Below are positions 1-7,839 of a DNA stretch of 19,657 nucleotides, piece by piece. Both the position numbers and the translations under genes were made by a program. Under the pieces are notes generated by a model that saw only the letters and a program-made list of their open reading frames with translations, was not told the origin of the DNA and did no database searches. Every line of letters begins with the position of its first letter. Positions within the stretch are counted from its first letter, which is position 1. The stretch is from contig JASGFG010000075.1 of NCBI GenBank assembly GCA_047605605.1, forward strand, positions 1 to 19,657, in the 5' to 3' direction. The DNA is from JAATGA01 sp047605605 (GTDB taxonomy: Bacteria; Pseudomonadota; Alphaproteobacteria; Rhodobacterales; Rhodobacteraceae).

Positions 1-420
1 GCAGCGGTCGCGGCGGCATCGGCCGCATTTCCCGCAGCGGTGGCCGCGGCGCCTGCCGCATTGCCTGCGGCGGTCGCGGCCGAATCGGCGGCCTGACCGG
101 CGGCATTGGCGGCATCCTGAGCCGCAGCCCCGGCGGTCGCCGCAGCATCCTTGGCCGCGTCAGTGGCGGTGGTCGCCGCATCCTTGGCCGCATCGGTCGC
201 AGCGGTGGCGGCATCCTTGGCCGCATCGGTCGCGGTGGCGGCAGCGTCAGAAGCCGCCTTGGCCGCATCGTTCGCCGCATCCGTCGCCGTTGCGGCAGCG
301 TCGGTCGCGGCCTGGTTCACCGCCTGCCCGGCGGCAGTCGCAGCCTCGCCCGCGGATTTCGCCGCATCCTGCGCGGCCTCGGTCGCGGTCGCGGCAGCAT
401 CCTTTGCCGCCTCGGGCGCC
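1..420 (-). repeat. Degenerate 33-bp tandem repeat encoding 11-residue units
   Basis: The DNA repeats with a 33-base period because the encoded protein repeats every 11 residues. Units around 130-280 are the most alike, with the motif for ATDAAKDAA recurring three times in a row; units toward the left edge (AGNAA, AGQAA) and near 300-420 are more diverged. Similar adjacent units suggest recent expansion by slippage or unequal recombination, so copy number may vary between strains. The repeat continues past the left edge. Confidence 0.7.
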
Positions 421-497
421 GGTTTGTTGCCGAAGACAAACCATGCGGCTGCGGCCAGAACGATGACCACAAGGCCGATGATGACGTTTTTGTTCAT
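1..497 (-). CDS. Membrane-anchored Ala-rich 11-residue-repeat protein (partial, 3' end outside window)
   Basis: The frame opens with ATG at 497 and stays open to the left edge, so about 165 residues are visible and the C-terminus is missing. A GGAG ribosome-binding site lies at 507-510, nine bases before the start. Residues 5-22 form one hydrophobic segment (VIIGLVVIVLAAAAWFVF), probably an uncleaved N-terminal anchor. From about residue 28 onward the chain is almost only Ala with Thr, Asp, Lys, Gly, Gln and Asn, in an 11-residue period such as KDAATAATDAA. This resembles the 11-mer of group 3 LEA proteins and would form an amphipathic helix or right-handed coiled coil. No catalytic motif is visible and I do not know the function; a structural or stress-protective role in the periplasm is conceivable. 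The plus-strand frame over the same bases is a shadow made by the repetitive GC-rich DNA. Confidence 0.75.
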   Translation of the reverse strand, partial: MNKNVIIGLVVIVLAAAAWFVFGNKPAPEAAKDAAATATEAAQDAAKSAGEAATAAGQAVNQAATDAAATATDAANDAAKAASDAAATATDAAKDAATAATDAAKDAATTATDAAKDAAATAGAAAQDAANAAGQAADSAATAAGNAAGAAATAAGNAADAAATA

Positions 498-633
498 GTT
501 TTCAGTCTCCCACACCTGCGCCTCACACCCGGCGCCGGGCCTTTGCCCTATGCCAGAGACAGGCCGTAAAAGAAAGCGAAGCCTGCCGCCGCGTCGGAAA
601 CGCGCGAAACCCCGCAAGGTTCCCGCGCCGCGC

Positions 634-645
634 CACAAATTTGTG
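634..645. promoter_or_regulatory. 12-bp perfect palindrome CACAAATTTGTG, possible operator
   Basis: A perfect 12-base palindrome sits in the 172-base gap between the end of purF and the start of the Ala-rich gene, 24 bases beyond the purF stop. It is A/T-rich in a very GC-rich setting. It could be an operator for the Ala-rich gene, though it lies 137 bases upstream of that start. I cannot assign a regulator. The rest of the gap (498-669) shows no clear promoter hexamers or terminator. Confidence 0.3.
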
Positions 646-669
646 CGATATGGGAAAAGCGGCCAGCTT

Positions 670-2142
670 TTATTCGGCCGCGGTCTTCATCTCGAACCCT
701 TCGGCCAGCTTGTCCGAAGGCGCGATCGGGTATTCGCCCGAGAAACATGCGTCACAATACCGCGGGCTTTTCGGGTCGCGCCCGTTCGCCTCGCCCGCCG
801 CGCGATACAGCCCGTCCAGCGAGATGAAGCGCAGGGAATCGACGCCGATCCAGTCGCGCATCTCATCCTCGCTCATCGTCGCGGCCAGCAGTTTCGACCG
901 TTCCGGCGTGTCGACGCCATAAAAGCACGGCCATGCCGTGGGGGGAGAGGCGATGCGGAAATGCACCTCGGCCGCGCCCGCCTCAAGGATCATGTCCTTG
1001 ATCTTGCGGCTGGTGGTGCCGCGCACGACCGAATCGTCCACCAGAACCACCCGCTTGCCCTTGATCAGTGCTCGGTTGACGTTAAGCTTCAGCCTCACGC
1101 CCATGTTGCGGATCGCGTCCGTCGGCTCGATGAAGGTGCGGCCCATATACTGGTTGCGGATGATCCCCATCGCATAGGGGATGCCGGATTCCTGGCTGAA
1201 CCCGATGGCCGCGGGCGTGCCGCTGTCGGGCACAGGGCAGACCAGATCGGCCTCCACCGGGGCCTCTCGCGCCAGTTCCACGCCGATCTGGCGGCGGGTT
1301 TCATAGACCGAACGCCCGCCGATGATCGAATCGGGGCGGCTGAAATAGACGTGCTCAAAGATGCAGAACCGCCCCTTGGACGGGCCAAAGGGCCGCGACG
1401 AGGTGATCTGGCCATCCTCGATCACCACCATCTCGCCCGGTTCGATCTCGCGGATGAACTCGGCCCCGATGATGTCGAGCGCGCAGGTTTCCGACGACAG
1501 CGCATAGCCGTCGCCGACCTTGCCCAGAACCAGCGGCCGCACGCCCAGGGGATCGCGCACTCCCATCAGCTTGGTCCGCGTCATGGCGATGACGGCGAAT
1601 GCGCCTTCGCACAGGCGCAGCGCATCCTTCAGCCGCTCGGCGATGTTCTTCTGGATCGACCGCGCCATCAGATGGATGATACATTCCGAATCCGACGAGG
1701 ATTGGAAGATCGACCCGCGCTGGATCAGGTCGCGGCGCAATTGCCCGGCATTGGTCAGGTTGCCGTTGTGGGCGATGGCGGCGCCCCCCATGGCAAATTC
1801 GCCAAAGAACGGCTGCACGTCGCGGATCGCCGTCGCCCCCTTGGACCCGGCCGTCGAATAGCGCACATGCCCGATGGCCAGCGGCCCCGGCAGCGTCTGC
1901 ATCAGGCTGGCATTGGTGAAATTGTCGCGCACATAGCCAAAGCGACGGGCCGAGTTGAACCCCTGTTCGGGATCATGGGCGACGATCCCTCCCGCCTCTT
2001 GCCCGCGGTGTTGCAGGGCGTGCAGCCCAAGCGCCACGAAGTTCGCGGCATCGGTCACACCGATGACCCCGAAAATGCCGCACTCCTCCTTCAACTTGTC
2101 GTCGTCGAAGGGGTGGGCGATGAAGCGTTTCTGCGATGTCAT
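670..2142 (-). CDS. purF: Amidophosphoribosyltransferase (glutamine PRPP amidotransferase)
   Basis: Catalyses the first committed step of purine synthesis in the cytosol: PRPP plus glutamine gives phosphoribosylamine. The product is 490 residues, normal for the family. The class II glutamine amidotransferase domain begins EECGIFGVIG; Cys21 would become the N-terminal nucleophile after removal of a short propeptide. LHALQHRGQEAGG and the substrate loop AHNGNLTN follow. The phosphoribosyltransferase half carries the PRPP motif VVLVDDSVVRGTTS. Cysteines in RFCIFEHVYF, WPCFYG and RYCDACF match the four ligands of the 4Fe-4S cluster in the Bacillus-type enzyme. I chose ATG 2142 because the propeptide then has the usual length; an upstream in-frame start at 2253 would lie inside a hairpin and adds unrelated residues. 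It is last in radA-cvpA-purF. The SD is modest (GGAG about 12 bases upstream). Confidence 0.97.
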   Translation of the reverse strand: MTSQKRFIAHPFDDDKLKEECGIFGVIGVTDAANFVALGLHALQHRGQEAGGIVAHDPEQGFNSARRFGYVRDNFTNASLMQTLPGPLAIGHVRYSTAGSKGATAIRDVQPFFGEFAMGGAAIAHNGNLTNAGQLRRDLIQRGSIFQSSSDSECIIHLMARSIQKNIAERLKDALRLCEGAFAVIAMTRTKLMGVRDPLGVRPLVLGKVGDGYALSSETCALDIIGAEFIREIEPGEMVVIEDGQITSSRPFGPSKGRFCIFEHVYFSRPDSIIGGRSVYETRRQIGVELAREAPVEADLVCPVPDSGTPAAIGFSQESGIPYAMGIIRNQYMGRTFIEPTDAIRNMGVRLKLNVNRALIKGKRVVLVDDSVVRGTTSRKIKDMILEAGAAEVHFRIASPPTAWPCFYGVDTPERSKLLAATMSEDEMRDWIGVDSLRFISLDGLYRAAGEANGRDPKSPRYCDACFSGEYPIAPSDKLAEGFEMKTAAE

Positions 2143-2227
2143 GGGCGGCCGAAGCTCCGATTCCGTGGCGGGCGGCAAGACCGAGAGATAATACTTCGTC
2201 CCCCGAAAGTCCACGTCCCGACGCTGC

Positions 2228-2254
2228 ATTGCCGCACTGCTTTTGTGCGGCAAT
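2228..2254 (-). promoter_or_regulatory. 10-bp perfect hairpin between cvpA and purF
   Basis: ATTGCCGCAC at 2228-2237 pairs perfectly with GTGCGGCAAT at 2245-2254 around a 7-base loop. It starts seven bases after the cvpA stop on the transcript and ends 85 bases before the purF start. No T-run follows on either strand, so it is not a classic intrinsic terminator. It could stabilise the cvpA mRNA 3' end, partly attenuate purF transcription, or serve as a processing site. Confidence 0.5.
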
Positions 2255-2260
2255 CGCGGA

Positions 2261-2869
2261 TCAGTTGGCGGGCGCCGGTTGTGCGGGTGCCGTCTCGGGC
2301 TGGGCCGGGGCTGCCGGCTGGACGCAGGTGGCGGTCAGGTCGTTGTAATGCCCCACGATCCAGCCGAGCGCATCGGTCGGAACCATCGTGTTGATCTTGT
2401 CCTGAAAGGCCGCGAACACCTTGGCCGACCGCGAATTGTCGACCATCGGCACCGCATTCGCCGCAGCAGCCCGGTCATAGACCAGCAGCGCCACCGCGAC
2501 CAGGATCACCCCCCGCGCGACGCCGAACAGGAAGCCCAGGCCCTGATCCAGCCCCCCCAGCACCGACCGCTGCACCACCGAGGAAAACAGCGGCGTGAAC
2601 AGCGAGGCGACGATCAGCGCCACCGCAAACACCGCCGCGAACGAGGCGATGATCGAAAGCTCGCAGGAATCGCCGATGAAATCGCCCACCATGGGCAGTT
2701 CCTGCACCAGCGGCTGCACTTTCGCCGCGAACATGAAGGCCAGGACCGCCGCGACGATCCAGCCGACGATGGCCATCGCCTCGCGCACGAAACCGCGCGA
2801 ATAGGCAAGGATCGCCGACAGCACGATGACCGCCGCGACAACGCCGTCGATGATGGTGAAGCCTTCCAT
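2261..2869 (-). CDS. cvpA: CvpA family inner-membrane protein
   Basis: A 202-residue integral membrane protein of the CvpA family, named for a role in colicin V production in Escherichia coli and often found beside purF. About four hydrophobic segments are visible, near residues 8-25, 28-46, 66-92 and 107-125, with the family-typical SRGFVREAM between the first two and GLDQGLGFLFGVARGVI before the fourth. The C-terminal tail is Pro/Ala-rich (repeated PAQP). ATG 2869 is preferred over the longer frame because family similarity begins at MEGFTIIDG and a GGGACGGA-type ribosome site precedes it. The gene starts 22 bases after radA and so is probably co-transcribed with it. The exact molecular role of the family is unclear; links to purine supply, envelope stress and secretion are reported. 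Confidence 0.93.
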   Translation of the reverse strand: MEGFTIIDGVVAAVIVLSAILAYSRGFVREAMAIVGWIVAAVLAFMFAAKVQPLVQELPMVGDFIGDSCELSIIASFAAVFAVALIVASLFTPLFSSVVQRSVLGGLDQGLGFLFGVARGVILVAVALLVYDRAAAANAVPMVDNSRSAKVFAAFQDKINTMVPTDALGWIVGHYNDLTATCVQPAAPAQPETAPAQPAPAN

Positions 2870-2891
2870 GTTCCGTCCCTCTCCGGGGCTT

Positions 2892-4253
<1,362 letters not shown>

Positions 4254-4278
4254 GCGCCCAGTGGTGCCCCGAATGGCC

Positions 4279-4308
4279 GGCCGGGGCAAGGGGGGCCGGG
4301 GCAAGGGG
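4279..4308. repeat. Two tandem copies of a 15-bp GC-rich unit
   Basis: GGCCGGGGCAAGGGG occurs at 4279-4293 and again at 4294-4308, immediately upstream of radA in the 123-base gap to the MocR gene. It looks like a small slippage product; no regulatory role can be read from it. No clear terminator for the MocR gene is visible in this gap. Confidence 0.6.
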
Positions 4309-4376
4309 GCCGACCCGCCCCGCCCGCGCGCCGGGGCACTATCGCCCGAAACACGGGCGCCTCCTTCCGCCCGCCC

Positions 4377-5777
4377 CTAGACGGCCATGTCGGTCGGCGG
4401 GCGCGGCAGTAGCAGGGCCAGCGCCTCGGCCGCGGCCGCGATGCGGTCCTGCGGGACGTTTCCAGCCATGGCCAGCCGCACCGCATGGGGTGCTCGGCCG
4501 TGGGTCAGCGAATACTGGTCGGCGGTGCGCACCAGAACCCCCGCATCCTCGGCCGCACGGGCAAAGGCCGAAGCGCGCCAACCCTGCGGCAGCCCCAGCC
4601 AGCAGAAGGCCAGACCGGATTGCCAGGTAAGATCGAATCCCTCCAGCCGGTCGACCAGCAGGGCCAGCCGGTCATTGGTTTCCGTCAGGATGCGCGAGCG
4701 GATCTCGACCGCGGCGCCGGACTGGAACAGGTGCAGGCACAGGTCGCTGACCGGCCGCGACAGGGCAAAGAATTCATGCTGCGCGGTCAGGCGGCCGGCT
4801 TCGCCCATGCCTTCGGGGCAGACGACCCAGCCAAAGCGCAAGGCGGCGGACAGCGTCTTGGACAGGCTACCCACATGCCAGACCCGTTCCGGGGCCAGCG
4901 CCCGCAGCGTCGGCAGGGCATGTTCGGCGGCGGAATAGCAATCGTCCTCTACGATCTGAAGATCGTGGGACCGCGCGATGGATACAATTTCCTGACGCCG
5001 TTTCAGCGACATGCGGCCAGCCGTCGGATTCTGTGCCTCGGGCGTCAGGCACAAGACCTGCGGTCCGTGGCGGCGACAGGCGGCCTCCAGCGCGTCGGGG
5101 CGCATCCCCTCGGCGTCGATCTCGACCGCCACCGCCTCGGCCCGCGACAGCCGCGCGGCATAGCGAAAGCCGGGGTAGGCCAGTTCCTCCAGCAACACCA
5201 CCGGCCGTTCGCCCCGCAGACAGCAGTTGAGCACCAGCCCGACCGCACTTTGCCCGCCATGGGTCAGCGCCAGATCGTTCGCCGCCACCGGCCCCAGCTC
5301 GCGGTCGTCCAGCCAGTCGACCACCGCCGCGCGCAGCCCGGTCTCGGCCGACTGGCTGGTATAGTCGATCCAGCCCTTGTCGGTCTGGTCCGCCATCGCC
5401 CGCAACGCCTGGGCAAAGACCTCGGCCTGCCCCACTTCGGGCAGGATCGGGCTGCGCAGGTCGACAAGGTTCGACTGCACCTCGGGGCGTTCGATGAACA
5501 GCGATTGCGTCGGCCCCAGCCGCGGCGCGGCAGCCTGGACGAAGGTGCCCCGCCCCACCGTCGCCCCCAGAAGCCCCTCTTGCGTGGCCAGTTGATAGGC
5601 GCGGCTGACCGTGCCGGGCGTGACCTGCAATTTCCACGCCAGATCCCGCACCGTCGGCAGTTGAGAGCCCGGCGGCAACTGCCCGCCCCGGATCGCCTCG
5701 CGCAGCGCACGGGCAAGGCCCAGATACTTCGGGCCGGGATATTGTGTCAGGTCGGGCAGCCAGATTGTGTCGGTCAC
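4377..5777 (-). CDS. MocR-type transcriptional regulator (GntR HTH fused to aminotransferase-like domain)
   Basis: A 466-residue fusion of an N-terminal GntR winged helix (about residues 10-80: LARALREAIRGG, LPTVRDLAWKL, TPGTVSRAYQLATQEG) to a fold-type I PLP-dependent domain. PLP-site residues appear intact: QNPTAGRMS at 249-257, VEDD at 276-279 and the aldimine lysine K307 in SLSKTLS. MocR/PdxR proteins usually sense PLP or an amino-compound and rarely act as enzymes. The start is GTG at 5775-5777, supported by AGAGG about six bases upstream. It is divergent from a DUF1127 gene, a recurrent pairing, and the intervening DNA has palindromic sites, one overlapping the GTG. Autoregulation and control of the DUF1127 gene are therefore likely. 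The ligand is unknown. No pyridoxine or aminotransferase pathway gene is nearby. Confidence 0.9.
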   Translation of the reverse strand: MTDTIWLPDLTQYPGPKYLGLARALREAIRGGQLPPGSQLPTVRDLAWKLQVTPGTVSRAYQLATQEGLLGATVGRGTFVQAAAPRLGPTQSLFIERPEVQSNLVDLRSPILPEVGQAEVFAQALRAMADQTDKGWIDYTSQSAETGLRAAVVDWLDDRELGPVAANDLALTHGGQSAVGLVLNCCLRGERPVVLLEELAYPGFRYAARLSRAEAVAVEIDAEGMRPDALEAACRRHGPQVLCLTPEAQNPTAGRMSLKRRQEIVSIARSHDLQIVEDDCYSAAEHALPTLRALAPERVWHVGSLSKTLSAALRFGWVVCPEGMGEAGRLTAQHEFFALSRPVSDLCLHLFQSGAAVEIRSRILTETNDRLALLVDRLEGFDLTWQSGLAFCWLGLPQGWRASAFARAAEDAGVLVRTADQYSLTHGRAPHAVRLAMAGNVPQDRIAAAAEALALLLPRPPTDMAV

Positions 5778-5779
5778 AA
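5765..5779. promoter_or_regulatory. Palindromic operator candidate overlapping the MocR start codon
   Basis: TTGTG-TCGGT-CACAA is a 5+5 inverted repeat spanning the GTG start of the MocR gene. It matches the pattern of the site at 5839-5852 (TTGT, central TCG, ACAA). Binding here would fit autorepression. It also encodes the first residues, so the similarity could be partly chance. Confidence 0.4.
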
Positions 5780-5807
5780 GAAACCTCTGGAAGGTGTGCG
5801 CCGATAA

Positions 5808-5824
5808 TTGTATTCATGCGACAC
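5808..5824. promoter_or_regulatory. Half-site pair related to the MocR operator
   Basis: TTGTAT at 5808-5813 and CGACAC at 5819-5824 are the same two half-elements as in the site at 5839-5852, but with four extra bases between them. The copies of TTGTAT are 31 bases apart, about three helical turns. This suggests a multi-site operator in the divergent promoter region. Confidence 0.35.
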
Positions 5825-5838
5825 GAAGTCAAGATTTT

Positions 5839-5852
5839 TTGTATCGACACAA
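5839..5852. promoter_or_regulatory. Near-perfect palindrome TTGTATCGACACAA, probable MocR operator
   Basis: This 14-base sequence is palindromic except for one transition pair (consensus TTGTATCGATACAA). It lies 12 bases before the ATG of the DUF1127 gene, touching its ribosome-binding site, and 62 bases from the MocR start. A GntR-type dimer is a natural binder; the position suggests repression of the DUF1127 gene. Confidence 0.5.
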
Positions 5853-5864
5853 TTGGAGGGTGCG

Positions 5865-6077
5865 ATGCTGACGACCGGGAACCTGCCTGCTGGAAACCTG
5901 ACCCACCTGCCGCCGCTTTCGCGTGCCGCGGTCCGTCTGGCCGATCTGGTGGTCGCCTGGGAGGTGCGTCAGCGCAGCCGAAAACAGCTGCTGCGGCTTG
6001 ACCCGCGGCTGCTGCGTGATGTGGGCCTGGACGAGATGTCGGCCGGGCGCGAGTCGCTGAAACCCTTCTGGCGCTGA
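5865..6077 (+). CDS. DUF1127 domain small basic protein
   Basis: A 70-residue protein ending in the DUF1127 (YjiS-like) signature: WEVRQRSRKQLLRLDPRLLRDVGLDE followed by a C-terminal KPFWR. The domain is a short, Arg-rich helical element; small DUF1127 proteins in other alphaproteobacteria have been tied to RNA-level regulation and to phosphate or carbon metabolism, so an RNA-binding role is plausible but unproven here. GGAGGG at 5855-5860 fixes the ATG at 5865; an in-frame upstream ATG at 5808 lies inside the operator region and is unlikely. It is divergent from the MocR gene and is followed by a strong terminator, so it is probably monocistronic and under MocR control. Confidence 0.88.
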   Translation: MLTTGNLPAGNLTHLPPLSRAAVRLADLVVAWEVRQRSRKQLLRLDPRLLRDVGLDEMSAGRESLKPFWR

Positions 6078-6118
6078 GGCGCGAAGAACTCCCTGTCCTG
6101 ACTGGACATTTCCCCCTT

Positions 6119-6145
6119 GGGGCCGGTTTTCCGGCCCCCTTTTTT
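6119..6145 (+). terminator. Rho-independent terminator of the DUF1127 gene
   Basis: GGGGCCGG (6119-6126), loop TTTT, CCGGCCCC (6131-6138), then C and six T. The stem is 8 bp and perfect. The T-run overlaps the stop codon of the convergent DUF1203 gene (6144-6146). On the minus strand the hairpin is not followed by T, so it terminates only plus-strand transcripts efficiently. Confidence 0.92.
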
Positions 6146-6614
6146 ATCCGCGCCGGATGCGCAACTGAAAACAGTTGTTCCGCGCCGACCGCACATCGAC
6201 AAAGGCGATCTCGGCGCGCGCCAACAGGGCGGCAGCATAGGTCGGAACCTCGTCCCGCATCACGACCCGCCCGGTGCCATAGCAGATGCGATGGTCGGCA
6301 GTATATCCTTTCAGCAGATAATCAGGGCTGGCGCGCAGGATCGGCGGCACGCCCTGACCCGACCATGCGGCACAATCAGCGGCACAAAGGAAAATCGGTC
6401 CTGTCTCGGCATAGGGCTGAAGCTCGGGAAAGGGGCGATGCGCAAGGATCAGCATTCCCGCCCCTTCGGGCACGAAGTCGAGACAATGTCGGCAGGGATT
6501 GCCTGTGCTGGTGGCGATCACGCGCTCGGCAGGTAAACCATAGGCATCTGCCGCGCCGGCGCGCAGGGCGCGTGCGGCCTCGGTGGGCATCGGCTGATAG
6601 ATCAGGTCGGGCAT
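6144..6614 (-). CDS. DUF1203 family protein
   Basis: A 156-residue soluble protein. I recognise it as DUF1203 from the block TGNPCRHCLDFVPEGAGMLI, the following LAHRPFPELQPYAE and GPIFLC, and the C-terminal DVRSARNNCFQLRI. Several cysteines (the CRHC pair and FLCAADC) could bind metal or be redox-active, but no biochemical role is known to me. ATG 6614 is preceded by AAGGAG with a seven-base gap, which is decisive against the upstream in-frame start at 6656. An inverted repeat (6627-6641) overlaps the upstream edge of this ribosome-binding region. The gene stands alone, convergent with the DUF1127 gene and downstream of the rpsI terminator. Confidence 0.85.
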   Translation of the reverse strand: MPDLIYQPMPTEAARALRAGAADAYGLPAERVIATSTGNPCRHCLDFVPEGAGMLILAHRPFPELQPYAETGPIFLCAADCAAWSGQGVPPILRASPDYLLKGYTADHRICYGTGRVVMRDEVPTYAAALLARAEIAFVDVRSARNNCFQLRIRRG

Positions 6615-6626
6615 GGCATATCTCCT

Positions 6627-6641
6627 TTGATGAGAGATCAA
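6627..6641. promoter_or_regulatory. Inverted repeat TTGAT-N5-ATCAA upstream of the DUF1203 gene
   Basis: The half-sites are exactly those of the FNR/CRP-type box, but the spacer is five bases rather than the four of a canonical FNR site. It begins 12 bases upstream of the ATG, where binding would block expression rather than activate it. Treat as a possible operator of unknown regulator. Confidence 0.3.
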
Positions 6642-6683
6642 CCACGCGCGGAACATCCATGCGACCCGGATGATGCGTAAAGC

Positions 6684-6711
6684 AAAAAGGCCCGCAAACC
6701 TGCGGGCCTTT
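6684..6711 (-). terminator. Rho-independent terminator of the rplM-rpsI operon
   Basis: On the minus strand GGCCCGCA, loop GGTT, TGCGGGCC is followed by a run of five T (extended by A:T pairs at the stem base). It begins about 20 bases after the rpsI stop. Confidence 0.93.
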
Positions 6712-6731
6712 CCAAAGTCGTGTTGTCGAAA

Positions 6732-7220
6732 TCAGCGCTTCGAGAACTGGAACGAACGACGGGCTTTCGCCTTGCCGTATTTCTTCCGTTCGACGACGCG
6801 GCTGTCGCGGGTCAGGAAGCCTGCCGCTTTCAGCGCGCCGCGCAGGGCGGGTTCATAGAGTTGCAGCGCCTTGGAGATGCCGTGCTTGACCGCACCAGCC
6901 TGGCCCGACAGACCACCACCGGCAACGGTGGCGTAAACGTCGAACTGGCCTTCGCGGTTGGCGATCTGGAACGGCTGGCGCAGGATCATCTGCAGAACCG
7001 GACGCGCGAAATAGGCGTTGATGTCCTTGCCGTTGACCAGAACCTTGCCCGAACCCGGCTTGATCCAGACGCGGGCGACCGCATCTTTCCGCTTGCCGGT
7101 GGCATAGGCGCGGCCCAGGGCGTCGCGCACGGGTTCACGGGCGGGGGCCGCGGCCTCGGCCGGGGCAGCAGCGCCCGAGACGGCCGATTTCAGATCGTCG
7201 AGGGATTTGATGTCGGCCAT
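6732..7220 (-). CDS. rpsI: 30S ribosomal protein S9
   Basis: S9 binds 16S rRNA in the head of the 30S subunit and its C-terminal tail reaches the P-site tRNA. The 162-residue product has an Ala-rich N-terminal extension of about 35 residues, usual in alphaproteobacteria, then the conserved ATGKRKDAVARVWIKPGSGK, GGGLSGQAGAVKHGISKAL and the basic tail ending FSKR. The Ser-Lys-Arg end, which contacts tRNA, is intact. The ATG is three bases after the rplM stop, with GGAG about ten bases upstream inside the rplM end, so the genes form one operon and are probably translationally linked. Confidence 0.98.
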   Translation of the reverse strand: MADIKSLDDLKSAVSGAAAPAEAAAPAREPVRDALGRAYATGKRKDAVARVWIKPGSGKVLVNGKDINAYFARPVLQMILRQPFQIANREGQFDVYATVAGGGLSGQAGAVKHGISKALQLYEPALRGALKAAGFLTRDSRVVERKKYGKAKARRSFQFSKR

Positions 7221-7223
7221 GAC

Positions 7224-7688
7224 TTACGCACTCCGGGTGTTTTTCGGGTTCAGGACTTTCACGTCCAGAACGGTCGGCTGCTGCGCCTCGTGCGGATGCT
7301 CGGCACCGGCATAGACGCGCAGGTTGGTCATCTGCTGGCGGCCCAGACGGTTGCGGGTGATCATGCGTTCCACGGCCTTTTCCACCACACGCTCGGGGTG
7401 GTTGCCTTCCAGCACCTGACGCGCGGTGCGGAACTTGATGCCGCCCGGATGGCCGGTGTGCCAGTAGTAACGCTTGTCCTCGCGTTTCTTGCCGGTCATC
7501 TGCACCTTGTCGGCGTTGATGACGATGACATTGTCACCCATGTCCATGTGGGGGGTGAAGGTCGGCTTGTTCTTGCCGCGCAGGATGTTGGCGACGATCG
7601 TGGCGAGGCGGCCCAGAACAACGCCCTCGGCGTCGATCAGGATCCACTTCTTCTCGATGTCCGCCGGGGTAGCGGTGAAGGTTTTCAT
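7224..7688 (-). CDS. rplM: 50S ribosomal protein L13
   Basis: L13 is an early-assembling protein of the 50S subunit that binds 23S rRNA. The 154-residue length is normal. Recognisable blocks are KKWILIDAEGVVLGRLAT near the N-terminus, the central PHMDMGDNVIVINADKV, the GKKREDKRYYWHTGHPGG segment, and MLxxN-type MITRNRLGRQQM near the C-terminus, ending in a short YAGAEHPHEAQQP block. AGGG sits six bases before the ATG. It is the first gene of the rplM-rpsI operon; a sigma70-type promoter lies at 7742-7770. Confidence 0.98.
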   Translation of the reverse strand: MKTFTATPADIEKKWILIDAEGVVLGRLATIVANILRGKNKPTFTPHMDMGDNVIVINADKVQMTGKKREDKRYYWHTGHPGGIKFRTARQVLEGNHPERVVEKAVERMITRNRLGRQQMTNLRVYAGAEHPHEAQQPTVLDVKVLNPKNTRSA

Positions 7689-7741
7689 CTTTAACCCTGT
7701 GAATGCTGGGGGGCGGATGCCCCCGGAATCTCGGATGGCGG

Positions 7742-7770
7742 TGTATTGCCCAAGGCCGGTTGCGGGTCAA
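7742..7770 (-). promoter_or_regulatory. Probable sigma70-type promoter of rplM-rpsI
   Basis: On the minus strand TTGACC (7765-7770) is separated by 17 bases from AATACA (7742-7747). A start near 7735 would give a leader of about 47 bases before rplM. The -35 matches the alphaproteobacterial TTGAC consensus; the -10 is weaker. Confidence 0.55.
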
Positions 7771-7811
7771 GAGCGCCAAACCACTATTTTTCAAATGAAA
7801 TCATTGACTTG

Positions 7812-7832
7812 AAAAAACGGTATTAAAATACC
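7812..7832 (-). terminator. Weak terminator after the SseB-like gene
   Basis: On the minus strand GGTAT-TTTA-ATACC forms a short A/T-rich hairpin followed, after one G, by six T. It begins eight bases after the stop at 7840. The stem is weak, so termination may be partial. Confidence 0.5.
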
Positions 7833-7839
7833 CCACATT

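Noticed and set aside
1..420. CRISPR array at the left edge
   Set aside because: The 33-base periodic units are contiguous, in one open reading frame and have no unique spacers; they encode an 11-residue protein repeat.
2143..2253. Longer purF start at 2253
   Set aside because: The added residues overlap the intergenic hairpin and are not part of the PurF propeptide; ATG 2142 gives the normal family length.
151..2394. 747-codon open frame on the plus strand
   Set aside because: It runs antisense to the Ala-rich repeat gene and all of purF. The apparent Ala/Val repeat is the reverse reading of the 33-bp repeat; no family similarity.
6627..6641. Canonical FNR box
   Set aside because: The spacer is five bases, not four, so it is listed only as an uncertain inverted repeat.
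7804..7824. Plus-strand TTGACT followed by TATTAA near 7820
   Set aside because: The spacer is only about 11 bases and it would drive transcription into the end of a minus-strand gene; better read as the weak terminator of the SseB-like gene.
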